Shown here piece by piece: positions 14,447 to 22,333 of a stretch of 28,901 bases of DNA. The stretch is from REEB95 sp035632055 (GTDB lineage: Bacteria; Pseudomonadota; Alphaproteobacteria; ATCC43930; CGMCC-115725). Each line of letters begins with the position of its first letter. Within the stretch, counting starts at the first letter, position 1. Location: the NCBI GenBank assembly GCA_035632055.1, contig DASQHO010000099.1, positions 1-28,901 of the forward strand. Reading direction: 5' to 3'. A model generated the notes under the pieces. That model was not told where the DNA came from. It saw nothing but the letters and a program-made list of their open reading frames with translations, and did no database searches. Position numbers and translations under genes: made by a program.

Positions 14447-14475
14447 ATCCTAAATTGGCGGCGGTCGCCGGTCGA
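14447..14475 (-). promoter_or_regulatory. Promoter of the Mn riboswitch-GDT1 unit
   Basis: TCGACC (14475-14470) and TAGGAT (14452-14447) are spaced by 17 bases on the minus strand, each four of six to consensus. The transcript would begin at about 14440, immediately before the aptamer's P1 helix, which makes the call more plausible than its boxes alone. Confidence 0.55.
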
Positions 14476-14516
14476 GAGCGATCCGACGCGCGTGCGAAGC
14501 GCACCGAGACCACGCT

Positions 14517-14546
14517 TTGAAAATTCCTCGGGTTTCGACCTATGAT
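14517..14546 (+). promoter_or_regulatory. Strong sigma-70 promoter for the ferritin-like gene
   Basis: TTGAAA (14517-14522) and TATGAT (14541-14546) are separated by 18 bases. Transcription would start near 14553, leaving a leader of about a dozen bases that is essentially the ribosome-binding site GGGAGGAG. The unit is divergent from the manganese-riboswitch promoter, with about 40 bases between -35 boxes. Confidence 0.65.
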
Positions 14547-14564
14547 CGGTGCGGGAGGAGCGCC

Positions 14565-15362
14565 ATGGCCGTCGATGCGAGGCTGCAACGCCTGATCGCC
14601 CTCGCCGCGCCCTATTGGGCGGGCGAAGCCGAAGTGGTGCGCACCTACTGGACCTCGCCCAAGCGCACGCGCGCGACCGACCTGTTGTGGCTGTCGCGCC
14701 AGTGCTTCAAGGAATTTTGGGGCTCGGGTGTCGGCAAGTACGACAAAGGCGGGATTTTCCTCGGCGTGCTCAAGAATATCGTCGCCCGCGCCGGCGCGAT
14801 CGACACCGGCTTCGATCGTCACGAGATGCTCGAGCTGCTCGAAGGCTTCAAGGCCGAGTTCGCGCATTATTGCGCCTTCGCCGACGTCTACGACGAATTA
14901 CGTCCGGCCGGCGCGCCGCGGCTCAATCCCAAGCTGCTCGAAAGCTGGCCCGAAGAGGACGCGCTCACCGCACTGCGCTTCCGCCACCAGGAGCAGCATG
15001 GCGAGATCGGCCTGCGCGCCTGCAAGCTGACCGAAGGCGGCTATTGCGGCCTGTTCCGCGAAGGCATGGCGCTCGCCGGCAAAGGCGGCGTCGACGGCAA
15101 GATCGCCGCCGCCTGCGCGCTGGTTTATGAGGACGAGTTCGGCCACATGCTCGGCGGCATCGCCAATATCGTCACCGAGGGCCTGAACGAGGCAGCGTGG
15201 AGGCTTTTGGGCGAGCTGGTGACAGCGCAGTTGCAGCTGCGCATCCGCATGCGCAACGCCCAGTTCAGCGAACCGCTGACGGAAGCGCGCGTCGCCGCCA
15301 TCTTCCGCGGCGAGATCGAACCGGTGGCGTTCGATTACCGCCGCGCGGGACTGGCGGCGTAA
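14565..15362 (+). CDS. Unrecognised ferritin-like helical protein (265 aa)
   Basis: I do not recognise this 265-residue protein. It is almost all helix, has no signal or membrane segment and carries several Glu/His pairs in helices: GFKAEFAHYCAFADVYDE (about residues 101-118), RFRHQEQHGEIGLRACKL (about 145-162) and VYEDEFGHMLGG (about 187-198). This E-x-x-H spacing resembles the ferritin-like di-iron fold (rubrerythrin/COQ7-type), but that is inference. A block KEFWGSGVGKYDKGGIFLGVLKNI near residue 50 may be diagnostic of its own family. ATG 14565 follows GGGAGGAG closely, and a good promoter lies just upstream. It is convergent with the second PAS_5 gene (6 bases apart). Divergence from the Mn riboswitch unit raises, but does not show, a metal link. 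Confidence 0.85.
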   Translation: MAVDARLQRLIALAAPYWAGEAEVVRTYWTSPKRTRATDLLWLSRQCFKEFWGSGVGKYDKGGIFLGVLKNIVARAGAIDTGFDRHEMLELLEGFKAEFAHYCAFADVYDELRPAGAPRLNPKLLESWPEEDALTALRFRHQEQHGEIGLRACKLTEGGYCGLFREGMALAGKGGVDGKIAAACALVYEDEFGHMLGGIANIVTEGLNEAAWRLLGELVTAQLQLRIRMRNAQFSEPLTEARVAAIFRGEIEPVAFDYRRAGLAA

Positions 15363-15368
15363 GACGTC

Positions 15369-15878
15369 TCAGCGCGCAGTCCACGCCATGCCGACCATCA
15401 GCATGTCGATGCTTTCGCCATCGGTCGAGAGCGGCAACACCAGCACCTCGAACTCCCAGTGCTGGCTGTTCGCGAACGTGCCCTGGCGCTGCTGCACCTG
15501 GGGCGCGCGCGACGAAATCACCAGCTCGTACTGCCGCCGGACGCGGTCGGGCTCGGCCACGGTCGGCATTTCGGCGAGCTCCTTGCCGGTGAGATCGGCG
15601 CCGAGGCGCGCGGCGTTGGTGCTGGCGTGCAGCCGGAAGACGAAGCGCAGCGGATCGCGCAGCACATCCACCAGCGACAGATTGCCGAGAATGTAGCGCA
15701 GCTCGAGCGGATCGAAATCGGCGCGCGCGGGAAAGCTGCGGCCGCCGCGCCGCGTATCCCAATCGCGATACAGCGAGCGCAAGGGCGTTGCTTTGATCAG
15801 AAGGCTGCCGGTCTTGCTGTCGTCGGGCACGTTGCCGCCTGATGTTGCCTCGGGAGGTATTTCTAGATATTTGGACAC
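15369..15878 (-). CDS. PAS domain-containing protein (PAS_5 family), second copy
   Basis: This is a 169-residue PAS_5 protein with the family's opening LRSLYRDWDTRRGGRSFPARADFDPLELRYILGNLSLVDVLRD, a central RFVFRLHASTNAARLGADLTGKELAEMP, and a final strand pair WEFEVLVLPLSTDGESIDMLMVGM. No output domain follows. It shares the family with the protein at 3128-3793 but is quite diverged, so this is not a recent duplication. The start is GTG 15878; GGCAGG lies just before it, too close for an ideal ribosome-binding site. The role is probably as a small sensor, but the ligand is unknown. It is convergent with the ferritin-like gene. Confidence 0.85.
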   Translation of the reverse strand: MSKYLEIPPEATSGGNVPDDSKTGSLLIKATPLRSLYRDWDTRRGGRSFPARADFDPLELRYILGNLSLVDVLRDPLRFVFRLHASTNAARLGADLTGKELAEMPTVAEPDRVRRQYELVISSRAPQVQQRQGTFANSQHWEFEVLVLPLSTDGESIDMLMVGMAWTAR

Positions 15879-16120
15879 CCTGCCGGACGGACGGTTAACC
15901 GGCGGTTGCCGACCGAATCAATTTTACCCGACACGATGTCGCGGCCGCCGGGGGCAAATCGGCGGCAAACCATACCCGCGCATTGCCGAATCGGGGCGGC
16001 TGGCGCCGCGCCACAATTTCCGCCATGATTGACAGATAGCCCGGCACTCCCGCGCGGGGGGCAGATACGACCGGGTAGAGCGCGTGCGCGTTCCCGTTCT
16101 TAATGACCAGGAGATCGGTC

Positions 16121-16921
16121 ATGTGGGGGAAATGCCTAGTCGCCGGCGCGGCATCAGCCGCAATCCTGGGGGCTAGTCCGGCCCAAGCGCAAAACCGCGA
16201 TCAGCAGTGGGAATGGTGCCGTAGTGACAACGCCGACCTGAGCATCGGCGGTTGCACAGCCATCATCCAGTCCGGCGCGGAAGCCACGATGAACCTCGCC
16301 GTCGCCTTCTATAACCGCGGCACCGCCTACGATCACAAGGGCGAGTACGACAAAGCGATCGCCGATTACGATCAGGCGCTCAAGCTCGATCCGGAGCACG
16401 AGACCGCCTTCGTCAACCGCGGCGGCGCCGTATACAAGCACAATGGCGACTACGACCGCGCCATCGCCGACTTTACCGCCGCGATCAACCTCAAACCGGC
16501 GGACGAGGACGCTTATATCGATCGCGGCCTGACCTTCGAGAAGAAGGACCAATACGACCGCGCCGTGCAGGATTACACGCACGCGATCCAGCTACAGCCC
16601 AGCGACGCCGAAGCGTATGCCGACCGCGGCGTCGCCCGGCGGCATCTCGGCCAATACGATCTGGCGGTCGCGGACTACACGCACGCGATCAAGCTCAAGC
16701 CGAATTATGCCGACGCGTTTTTCAATCGCGGCATCGCCAATTGGTACAAAGCGGATTTCCACAACGCCGCGAAGGATTTCGACGCGGCGGCGCAAATCGA
16801 GCCGAAACAGGCGGACGCCTGGTACTGGCGCGGCCGCAGCAAAGAGAAACTGGGGGATAAAACCGGCAGCGCCGCCGACATCGCCCACGCGCGCACGCTC
16901 GATCCGTCCATCGGCAAATGA
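16121..16921 (+). CDS. Exported tetratricopeptide-repeat protein
   Basis: This is a 266-residue protein with a signal peptide (about residues 1-23, ending SPAQA-Q) and six consecutive TPR units of 34 residues covering about 53-260. The repeats show the usual pattern, for example AFYNRGTAYDHKGEYDKAIADYDQAL, each ending in KL(D/K)P or similar. Two cysteines (WCRS and GGCTA) near the mature N-terminus are typical of periplasmic TPR proteins in this order. TPR arrays mediate protein-protein contacts; the partner is unknown. The start ATG 16121 is chosen because AGGAG (16109-16113) is 7 bases upstream; an ATG at 16103 would extend the signal peptide by six residues. A DUF805 gene follows 28 bases downstream, probably in the same transcript. 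Confidence 0.9.
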   Translation: MWGKCLVAGAASAAILGASPAQAQNRDQQWEWCRSDNADLSIGGCTAIIQSGAEATMNLAVAFYNRGTAYDHKGEYDKAIADYDQALKLDPEHETAFVNRGGAVYKHNGDYDRAIADFTAAINLKPADEDAYIDRGLTFEKKDQYDRAVQDYTHAIQLQPSDAEAYADRGVARRHLGQYDLAVADYTHAIKLKPNYADAFFNRGIANWYKADFHNAAKDFDAAAQIEPKQADAWYWRGRSKEKLGDKTGSAADIAHARTLDPSIGK

Positions 16922-16949
16922 ATCCGGCGCGTCACCAGGGAGGACAAGC

Positions 16950-17360
16950 ATGAGCAGCACAAACGGCCGGCTGAGCTGGAGTCAGCTCTGGCTTTCGCCG
17001 GAAGGCCGCGCGACACGCTTCGATTATTGGATGCGCTACATCGTGCCGTACCTGATCGGCCTCATCATCGCGGGATATCTCGATGCGGCGCTCAGTACGG
17101 CCGGTCCGGGCGGCGGTCCCGGCATCATCACCTTGATTTTTATCATCGCCGCGCTTTGGCCGGGTCTCGCCGTCGGCATCAAGCGCTGCCACGACCGCGA
17201 CCGCTCAGGCTGGTTCCTGCTGATCGCGCTGATCCCCATCATCGGCAGCATCTGGCTGCTGATCGAGCTCGGATTCCTGCGCGGCACGATCGGCGCAAAC
17301 CGCTTCGGCCCCGATCCGCGCGGCGGCGTCGCGGTTTCGGCGGCCGGGCTCACGACGTAG
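16950..17360 (+). CDS. DUF805 family membrane protein
   Basis: This is a 136-residue inner-membrane protein with the DUF805 pattern: it begins with a soluble WSQLWLSPEGRATRFDYWMRY segment (the R-x-x-Y/F-W motif), has three to four hydrophobic segments, and carries the family's cytosolic motif IKRCHDRDRSGWF before the last two membrane helices. The C-terminus ends in GTIGANRFGPDPRG, also typical. The ATG at 16950 follows GGGAGG (16938-16943) at 6 bases. It lies 28 bases after the TPR gene, suggesting an operon. The family's function is not established. Confidence 0.9.
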   Translation: MSSTNGRLSWSQLWLSPEGRATRFDYWMRYIVPYLIGLIIAGYLDAALSTAGPGGGPGIITLIFIIAALWPGLAVGIKRCHDRDRSGWFLLIALIPIIGSIWLLIELGFLRGTIGANRFGPDPRGGVAVSAAGLTT

Positions 17361-17444
17361 TTACGGCCGTCTCCATCGCGATACGCTAAGGTCGGCCGCG
17401 AACGGTTCGCCCGCGGGGCCGGATCGCGTCGACAGGAGGCTGCG

Positions 17445-17471
17445 ATGACGAGGCTGGACGGTGCACGCTAA
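17445..17471 (+). CDS. 8-codon ORF overlapping the lipoprotein start
   Basis: AGGAGG (17434-17439) sits 5 bases before an ATG at 17445, the best ribosome-binding site in this gap. The frame is only MTRLDGAR and stops at TAA 17469-17471, ten bases inside the lipoprotein gene in another frame. It may be a coupling or attenuating upstream ORF. Alternatively, one extra G near 17459-17460 has split what was once the true N-terminus of the lipoprotein: dropping one base gives MTRLDVHAKALRLALAF in one frame. Confidence 0.4.
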   Translation: MTRLDGAR

Positions 17472-17724
17472 GGCGTTGCGGCTCGCACTGGCGTTTGCCG
17501 CACTTGCCGCTCTCACCGGCTGCGTCAGCGACGCCGAGCTGCGGCAGCAGGACGCGGCGCAGTGCACCAGCTATGGCTTCAAGCCCAACACCGACGCCTT
17601 CGCCACCTGCCTGCAACAGGAAAACCTGGCGCGACGCTATCGGCTCGAACAATACCAGGCGTGGCCGGGTCCGCCGTACTGGTGGACGATGCCTGTGCCG
17701 CCGCCTCCGCCGCCGCGGCCTTAG
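17461..17724 (+). CDS. Small lipoprotein (87 aa), hypothetical
   Basis: This is a predicted lipoprotein of 87 residues. The signal sequence (M)HAKALRLALAFAALAALTGC has a lipobox LTGC with acylation at Cys21. The mature part, SDAELRQQDAAQCTSYGFKPNTDAFATCLQQENLARRY, has two further cysteines and a DAxQCxSYGxxPxTDAxAxC pattern that I associate with small lipoproteins common in Hyphomicrobiales. The tail is aromatic then poly-Pro (PPPPPPRP). The start is GTG 17461, but the only good Shine-Dalgarno (17434-17439) is 21 bases away and serves an overlapping 8-codon frame, so expression or the start call is unusual. No function is proposed. Confidence 0.75.
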   Translation: MHAKALRLALAFAALAALTGCVSDAELRQQDAAQCTSYGFKPNTDAFATCLQQENLARRYRLEQYQAWPGPPYWWTMPVPPPPPPRP

Positions 17725-17799
17725 CGAAGCGGGCAAAGACAGAATTCGTACCGCGGCGAAGCCGCTATACGATTTGCAGCGAATGCCTTAGTGGTAGAC

Positions 17800-17805
17800 T
17801 ATAAA
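17800..17805 (+). promoter_or_regulatory. -10 element for the LpxR-like gene
   Basis: TATAAA at 17800-17805 stands out in a GC-rich gap and would start transcription near 17812, giving a leader of about 23 bases before the TTG at 17835. The best -35-like TTGCAG (17774-17779) is 20 bases upstream, longer than ideal, so confidence is moderate. Confidence 0.4.
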
Positions 17806-17834
17806 GAAGCACCTGGACCGCGTGGGGGTTTGCG

Positions 17835-18848
17835 TTGCGGCGGACTGTAAGATCGGCGTTTTCCGTTCCCCTGTTCTCATTCCTGTCTCTCGCGCTGGCC
17901 GCATCGGCGACGGCGGCAAAGGCGCAACCGTCCGCAGATCCGGATGGCATCTGGACTCTACAGGATGAGAATTCGTCGATCGCGACCTCGAAGCTCAAAG
18001 ACAAATATTACGTCAACGGCTTGCGCCTCGGTTACACGTCGGCGACCGACAAGCTGCCGGCCTCGCTGGCGAATTTCGACAACTGGGTATGGGGACCGGG
18101 GCAAAGCCGCTGGTCGCTCGACTTTGCCCAACAAATGTACACGCCGGCCGACGTCAACATCACGCCGCCCGATCCGCACGACCGGCCTTATGCGGGTGTA
18201 TTGACCGGAACCTTCGCGCTGCAGCACGACAGCGACTCGTCGCGCAGTGTACTCGGCGTTCAAGCGGGGCTGGTCGGACCCGACGCCCTGGCCAAGCAGA
18301 TGCAAAACGGTTTCCACGGCCTTATCGGCTATGGCGCCAGCAAGGGCTGGGACTTCCAGATCCACGACGAGCCGGTCCTCGATCTTCTGGCGACCAAGAT
18401 CTGGCGCGTGCCGCTGATGCGCGGCGGGCTACAAATGGACGTGCTGCCGGAGGTCGCCGGCGGCGCCGGCAATCTGCGGGTCTATGGGCTGGCCGGATCG
18501 GTTTTGCGGATCGGCCAGGGCCTCGATTCCGATTATGGCGTGGCGCGGATCAACCCCGGATTGAGCGGCACCGACGTTTACGTGCCGACGCGCAACCTGG
18601 TCTGGTACTTCTTCGTCGGCGCCGACGGCCAAGCCGTGGCGCACGATATCACCATCGACGGCAATACGTTCCGGACGAGCGCCAGCGCCGACCGGCAACC
18701 CTTTGTCGGCGAGTTCGAGGCCGGCCTGGCCTTCATCCTCGGGCGCGTGCGGCTGTCCTACACGCAGGTCATCCAAACCGAAGAGATCAAGGGCCAGCAA
18801 GGCGGCCCGCATCAATTCGGCTCGCTGGCGCTGTCCGTGCGGTACTAA
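17835..18848 (+). CDS. LpxR-like outer-membrane lipid A deacylase (DUF2219)
   Basis: This is a 337-residue protein with a signal peptide (about residues 1-30, ending KA-Q) and an outer-membrane beta-barrel body ending in the aromatic C-terminus LALSVRY. It matches the LpxR/DUF2219 family, whose Salmonella member removes the 3'-acyloxyacyl chain of lipid A. Family blocks include KYYVNGLRLGYTS, DPHDRPYAGVLTG, QNGFHGLIG (the likely catalytic His) and GDGVARINPG-like GVARINPGLSGTDVY. The canonical Asn-Asp pair near the mature N-terminus reads Asn46-Ser47 (QDENSSIAT) here, so activity is uncertain. The start is TTG 17835, the only fitting codon for the signal peptide. It is convergent with glnS. 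Confidence 0.85.
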   Translation: MRRTVRSAFSVPLFSFLSLALAASATAAKAQPSADPDGIWTLQDENSSIATSKLKDKYYVNGLRLGYTSATDKLPASLANFDNWVWGPGQSRWSLDFAQQMYTPADVNITPPDPHDRPYAGVLTGTFALQHDSDSSRSVLGVQAGLVGPDALAKQMQNGFHGLIGYGASKGWDFQIHDEPVLDLLATKIWRVPLMRGGLQMDVLPEVAGGAGNLRVYGLAGSVLRIGQGLDSDYGVARINPGLSGTDVYVPTRNLVWYFFVGADGQAVAHDITIDGNTFRTSASADRQPFVGEFEAGLAFILGRVRLSYTQVIQTEEIKGQQGGPHQFGSLALSVRY

Positions 18849-18870
18849 GTAGCGGCCGACGGATTGAGCC

Positions 18871-20535
18871 TCACGCCTTGGCGTAGCTGTCGCGCAATCC
18901 CACGGTACGATTGAACACCGGCTTGCCCGGCGCGCTGTCGCGATCACGCACGAAATAGCCCTGGCGCTCGAACTGCACCGGCGCGTCGCCAGCATCGGCC
19001 AGCGCCGGCTCAAGCCGCGCGTCACTGATGACTTCGAGCGAATTGGGATTGAGCGCGGCAATCAGATTGGCCGGATCGGGATCGGGCCGGGTGAACAGCG
19101 GATTGTAGAGCCGTACTTCGGCCGCGATTGATTCTTTTGCCGCCACCCAATGCAGCGTCGCCTGCACCTTGCGGCCGTCAGGCGCGTTGCCGCCCTTGGT
19201 CGCCGGATCGTAAGTGCAGCGCAGCTCCGTCACTTCGCCAGCGGCGTCTTTCACCACCGACTGGCAGGTGACGAAATAGGCATAGCGCAGGCGCACTTCC
19301 TTGCCCGGCGACAAGCGATAGAATTTCTTCGGCGGATTCTCCATGAAGTCGTCGCGCTCGACATAAAGCTCGCGGCCGAACGGCACCTGGCGCGAGCCGC
19401 GCGCCGGATCGTCGGGATGGTTGACCGCATCGAGCAATTCGCTTTTGCCCTCGGGATAGTTCTCGATGACGATCTTCAACGGCCGCAGCACGCCCATGCG
19501 CCTGACCGCGGATTTGTTCAGCTGCTCGCGGACGGCGAAGTCGAACAGGCCCAGATCCACCAGTGAATTCGCCTTGGCGACGCCGATACGGCCGACAAAG
19601 TCGCGGATCGCCGCCGGCGGCACGCCACGCCGGCGCAGACCGGCGAGCGTCGGCATGCGGGGATCGTCCCACCCCGTCACGCGCTTCTCCTGCACGAGCT
19701 GCGTCAGGAAGCGTTTCGACAACACCGTGTAGCCAAGATTGAGGCGGGCGAATTCGTACTGATGCGGCTGCGACGGCACCGGCAAATTGGCGATGAACCA
19801 TTCGTAAAGCGGCCGGTGATCCTCGAACTCGAGGGTGCAGATCGAATGGGTGATACCTTCGATCGCATCGGACTGGCCGTGGGCGAAATCGTAGGTCGGA
19901 TAGATCGCCCAGGTCTTGCCGGTGCGCGGATGCTCGGCATGCAGGATGCGGTAAAGCACCGGATCGCGCAGGTTGATGTTGCCGCTGGCCATGTCGATCT
20001 TGGCGCGCAGGACACGCGCGCCGTTGGGAAACTCGCCGGCACGCATGCGGCGGAAGAGATCGAGATTTTCCTCGACGCTGCGATTGCGGAACGGGCTCTC
20101 CCTGCCCGGCTCGGTCAGCGAGCCGCGCATCTTCGCCATCTCGTCCGGCGGCGTGTCATCGACATAGGCCTTGCCGGCACGGATCAGATGCTCAGCCCAT
20201 TCGAAGAGCCGCTCGAAATAGTCCGAGGCGTGATGCAGATGCGTGCCCCAGTCGAAGCCGAGCCAGCGCACGTCGCGCTCGATCGCGTCGATGAATTCCT
20301 GCTCTTCCTTTGCCGGATTGGTGTCGTCGAAACGCAGATGGCAGACGCCGCCGAATTCCTTGGCGATGCCGAAATTGAGGCAGATCGACTTGGCGTGGCC
20401 GATGTGGAGATAGCCGTTGGGCTCGGGCGGAAAGCGCGTCACCACGCTTTTGACGCGGCCGGATTTGAGATCGGCGTCGACGATATCGCGGATGAAGTCG
20501 CGGCCGGGCGCGGCGGCGGTCTGGTCTGGCGGCAT
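18871..20535 (-). CDS. glnS: Glutaminyl-tRNA synthetase
   Basis: GlnRS charges tRNA-Gln with glutamine directly, in place of the GluRS/GatCAB route. The 554-residue product is a class I enzyme with the first motif PPEPNGYLHIGHAKS (HIGH-type at 44-47), ELRFDDTNPAKEEQEFIDAI, YPTYDFAHGQSDAIEGITHSICTLEF, a KMSKS-type loop LSKR near residue 270 and two beta-barrel anticodon domains (about 340-554) ending in FNRTVGLRDSYAK. The length equals that of the E. coli enzyme. Most alphaproteobacteria lack it; its presence in some Hyphomicrobiales is usually explained by transfer. ATG 20535 is 11 bases after the nadE stop, so it is co-transcribed with nadE. Confidence 0.96.
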   Translation of the reverse strand: MPPDQTAAAPGRDFIRDIVDADLKSGRVKSVVTRFPPEPNGYLHIGHAKSICLNFGIAKEFGGVCHLRFDDTNPAKEEQEFIDAIERDVRWLGFDWGTHLHHASDYFERLFEWAEHLIRAGKAYVDDTPPDEMAKMRGSLTEPGRESPFRNRSVEENLDLFRRMRAGEFPNGARVLRAKIDMASGNINLRDPVLYRILHAEHPRTGKTWAIYPTYDFAHGQSDAIEGITHSICTLEFEDHRPLYEWFIANLPVPSQPHQYEFARLNLGYTVLSKRFLTQLVQEKRVTGWDDPRMPTLAGLRRRGVPPAAIRDFVGRIGVAKANSLVDLGLFDFAVREQLNKSAVRRMGVLRPLKIVIENYPEGKSELLDAVNHPDDPARGSRQVPFGRELYVERDDFMENPPKKFYRLSPGKEVRLRYAYFVTCQSVVKDAAGEVTELRCTYDPATKGGNAPDGRKVQATLHWVAAKESIAAEVRLYNPLFTRPDPDPANLIAALNPNSLEVISDARLEPALADAGDAPVQFERQGYFVRDRDSAPGKPVFNRTVGLRDSYAKA

Positions 20536-20546
20536 GAGGCTTCTTC

Positions 20547-22265
20547 TTATGTCGAGGGTGCGGGCGTGGGCGCGCGCGGCGTCTCGCCAGGATCGAATTC
20601 GACGGCAGACGCGGCGGCGGTGAAGGCGTTGGTGATCGGATAACGGCGGTCGCGGCCGAAAGCGCGGCGCGTGATCTTGACACCGGGCGGCGCCTGGCGG
20701 CGCTTGTATTCGGCACGGTCAACCATCGTCCAGACCTTGCGCACGGTGTCCTCGTCGAAGCCCTTCTTGACGATGCCGGCCACGGTCATTTCGTGTTCGA
20801 TCAGGCATTCGAGAATGCCGTCGAGCGTGGCGTACGGTGGCAAGGTGTCCTGGTCGGTCTGATCGGGCTTGAGCTCGGCGGTCGGCGCCTTGGTCAGCAC
20901 GCGCTCGGGCATGACGCGGCCGGCGGGACCGAGGAAATCGTCGGGCCGGTTGGCGTTGCGCCAGCGGCACAGCGCATAGACCGTCATCTTGTAGACATCC
21001 TTCAGAACCGAATAGCCGCCGCACATGTCGCCATACAGCGTCGCGTAGCCAACCGACATTTCCGACTTGTTGCCAGTCGACAGCACCATCCAGCTGAACT
21101 TGTTGCTGAGCGCCATCAGCGTGATGCCGCGGGCGCGGGCCTGGATGTTCTCCTCGGTGGCGTCGGGCGCGTGGCCCTTGAACGACTCCGCCAGCGTCTT
21201 GTCGAACGCCTTCATCCCCGGCGTGATCTCGATGGAACGCAGCTCGCAGCCCAAGAGCGTCGCGACCTCGGTCGCGTCCTCGACGCTTTCAACCGAGGTA
21301 TAAGGCGACGGCATGATGACGCCGTGCACCTTGTCGGGGCCGAGCGCATCGACCGCAATCGCCGCCGTCAACGCGGAATCGACGCCGCCCGACAGGCCGA
21401 TAACCACGCCGGGAAAGCGGTTCTTGCGAACGTAATCGCGCAGGCCGAGCACCAGCGCGTGATAGATCGCGGATTCGGCCTCTTCCGGTTTTTCGAGGGC
21501 GCCGGCTTCGACCGTCCAGCGCCGTCCGGCGCGGCGCCATTTGGTCAGCGGCTGCGCCTCGCGCCAGCTCGGCGCCTGAAGGCGGAGATTGAACGATGCG
21601 TCGAGCGCGAACGAGGCGCCGTCGAATACCAGCTCGTCCTGGCCGCCGACCTGATTGACATAAAGCAGCGGCAAGCCGGTTTCCTTGACGCGCGCAACGG
21701 CGAGCGACACGCGCTCGCCGAGCTTGTCGGTCTCGAAGGGCGAGCCATTGATGACGATCAGCAGATCGGCGCCGGATTCCTGAAGCGTCTCGGCGACGTC
21801 GGCCGTCCACATGTCCTCGCACACCATGACGCCGAGGCGCACGCCCTTGAACGGAATCGGACCGGGCACCGGGCCAGCGGCGAAGACGCGCTTCTCGTCA
21901 AAGACGCCGTAGTTCGGCAGCTCGTGTTTGAAGCGCACCGCCGCGACCTTGCCGTCGGCCAAAAGCACCGCGGCGTTGTAGAGCTTGCCGTCCTGATGCC
22001 ACGGCGAGCCGAGCAGCACCGCCGGCGCGTCCTTGGTTTCGCGCGCGAAGTTCGTTACCGCCGCCTGGCAAGCGGCGACGAAGGCGGGCTTGAGGATCAG
22101 ATCTTCCGGCGGATAGCCGGCAACGATCAGTTCGCTCGCGACGACGAGATCGGCGCCCTGACCGCGCGCTTCGGCCAGCGCACGGCGCAGCTTGGCCACG
22201 TTGCCGGCGATATCGCCGACGGTGGGATCGAGCTGGGCGACCGAAATGACGAGCGAATCGACCAT
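20547..22265 (-). CDS. nadE: Glutamine-dependent NAD+ synthase
   Basis: NadE amidates nicotinic acid adenine dinucleotide to NAD+, taking ammonia from glutamine. The 572-residue product has an N-terminal nitrilase-type glutaminase with the triad Glu45 (ASELIVAGYPPEDL), Lys113 (FKHELPNYGVFDE) and Cys149 (MVCEDMW), then the synthetase with the ATP P-loop IGLSGGVDSALTAAIA at about 289-304 and the block STGNKSEMSVGYATLYGDMCGGYSVLKDVYK. ATG 22265 gives MVDSLVISVAQLDPTVGD, the family's normal start; an upstream in-frame extension to 22304 has no support. It is the fourth to sixth gene of a minus-strand run, with glnS immediately downstream. Confidence 0.97.
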   Translation of the reverse strand: MVDSLVISVAQLDPTVGDIAGNVAKLRRALAEARGQGADLVVASELIVAGYPPEDLILKPAFVAACQAAVTNFARETKDAPAVLLGSPWHQDGKLYNAAVLLADGKVAAVRFKHELPNYGVFDEKRVFAAGPVPGPIPFKGVRLGVMVCEDMWTADVAETLQESGADLLIVINGSPFETDKLGERVSLAVARVKETGLPLLYVNQVGGQDELVFDGASFALDASFNLRLQAPSWREAQPLTKWRRAGRRWTVEAGALEKPEEAESAIYHALVLGLRDYVRKNRFPGVVIGLSGGVDSALTAAIAVDALGPDKVHGVIMPSPYTSVESVEDATEVATLLGCELRSIEITPGMKAFDKTLAESFKGHAPDATEENIQARARGITLMALSNKFSWMVLSTGNKSEMSVGYATLYGDMCGGYSVLKDVYKMTVYALCRWRNANRPDDFLGPAGRVMPERVLTKAPTAELKPDQTDQDTLPPYATLDGILECLIEHEMTVAGIVKKGFDEDTVRKVWTMVDRAEYKRRQAPPGVKITRRAFGRDRRYPITNAFTAAASAVEFDPGETPRAPTPAPST

Positions 22266-22333
22266 GACAGGGCGCACGCTAGGAGCGGCCCGGAAGGGTG
22301 TCAATCAGCCGCCGCGCCGGCTCCGCCGGGGTC

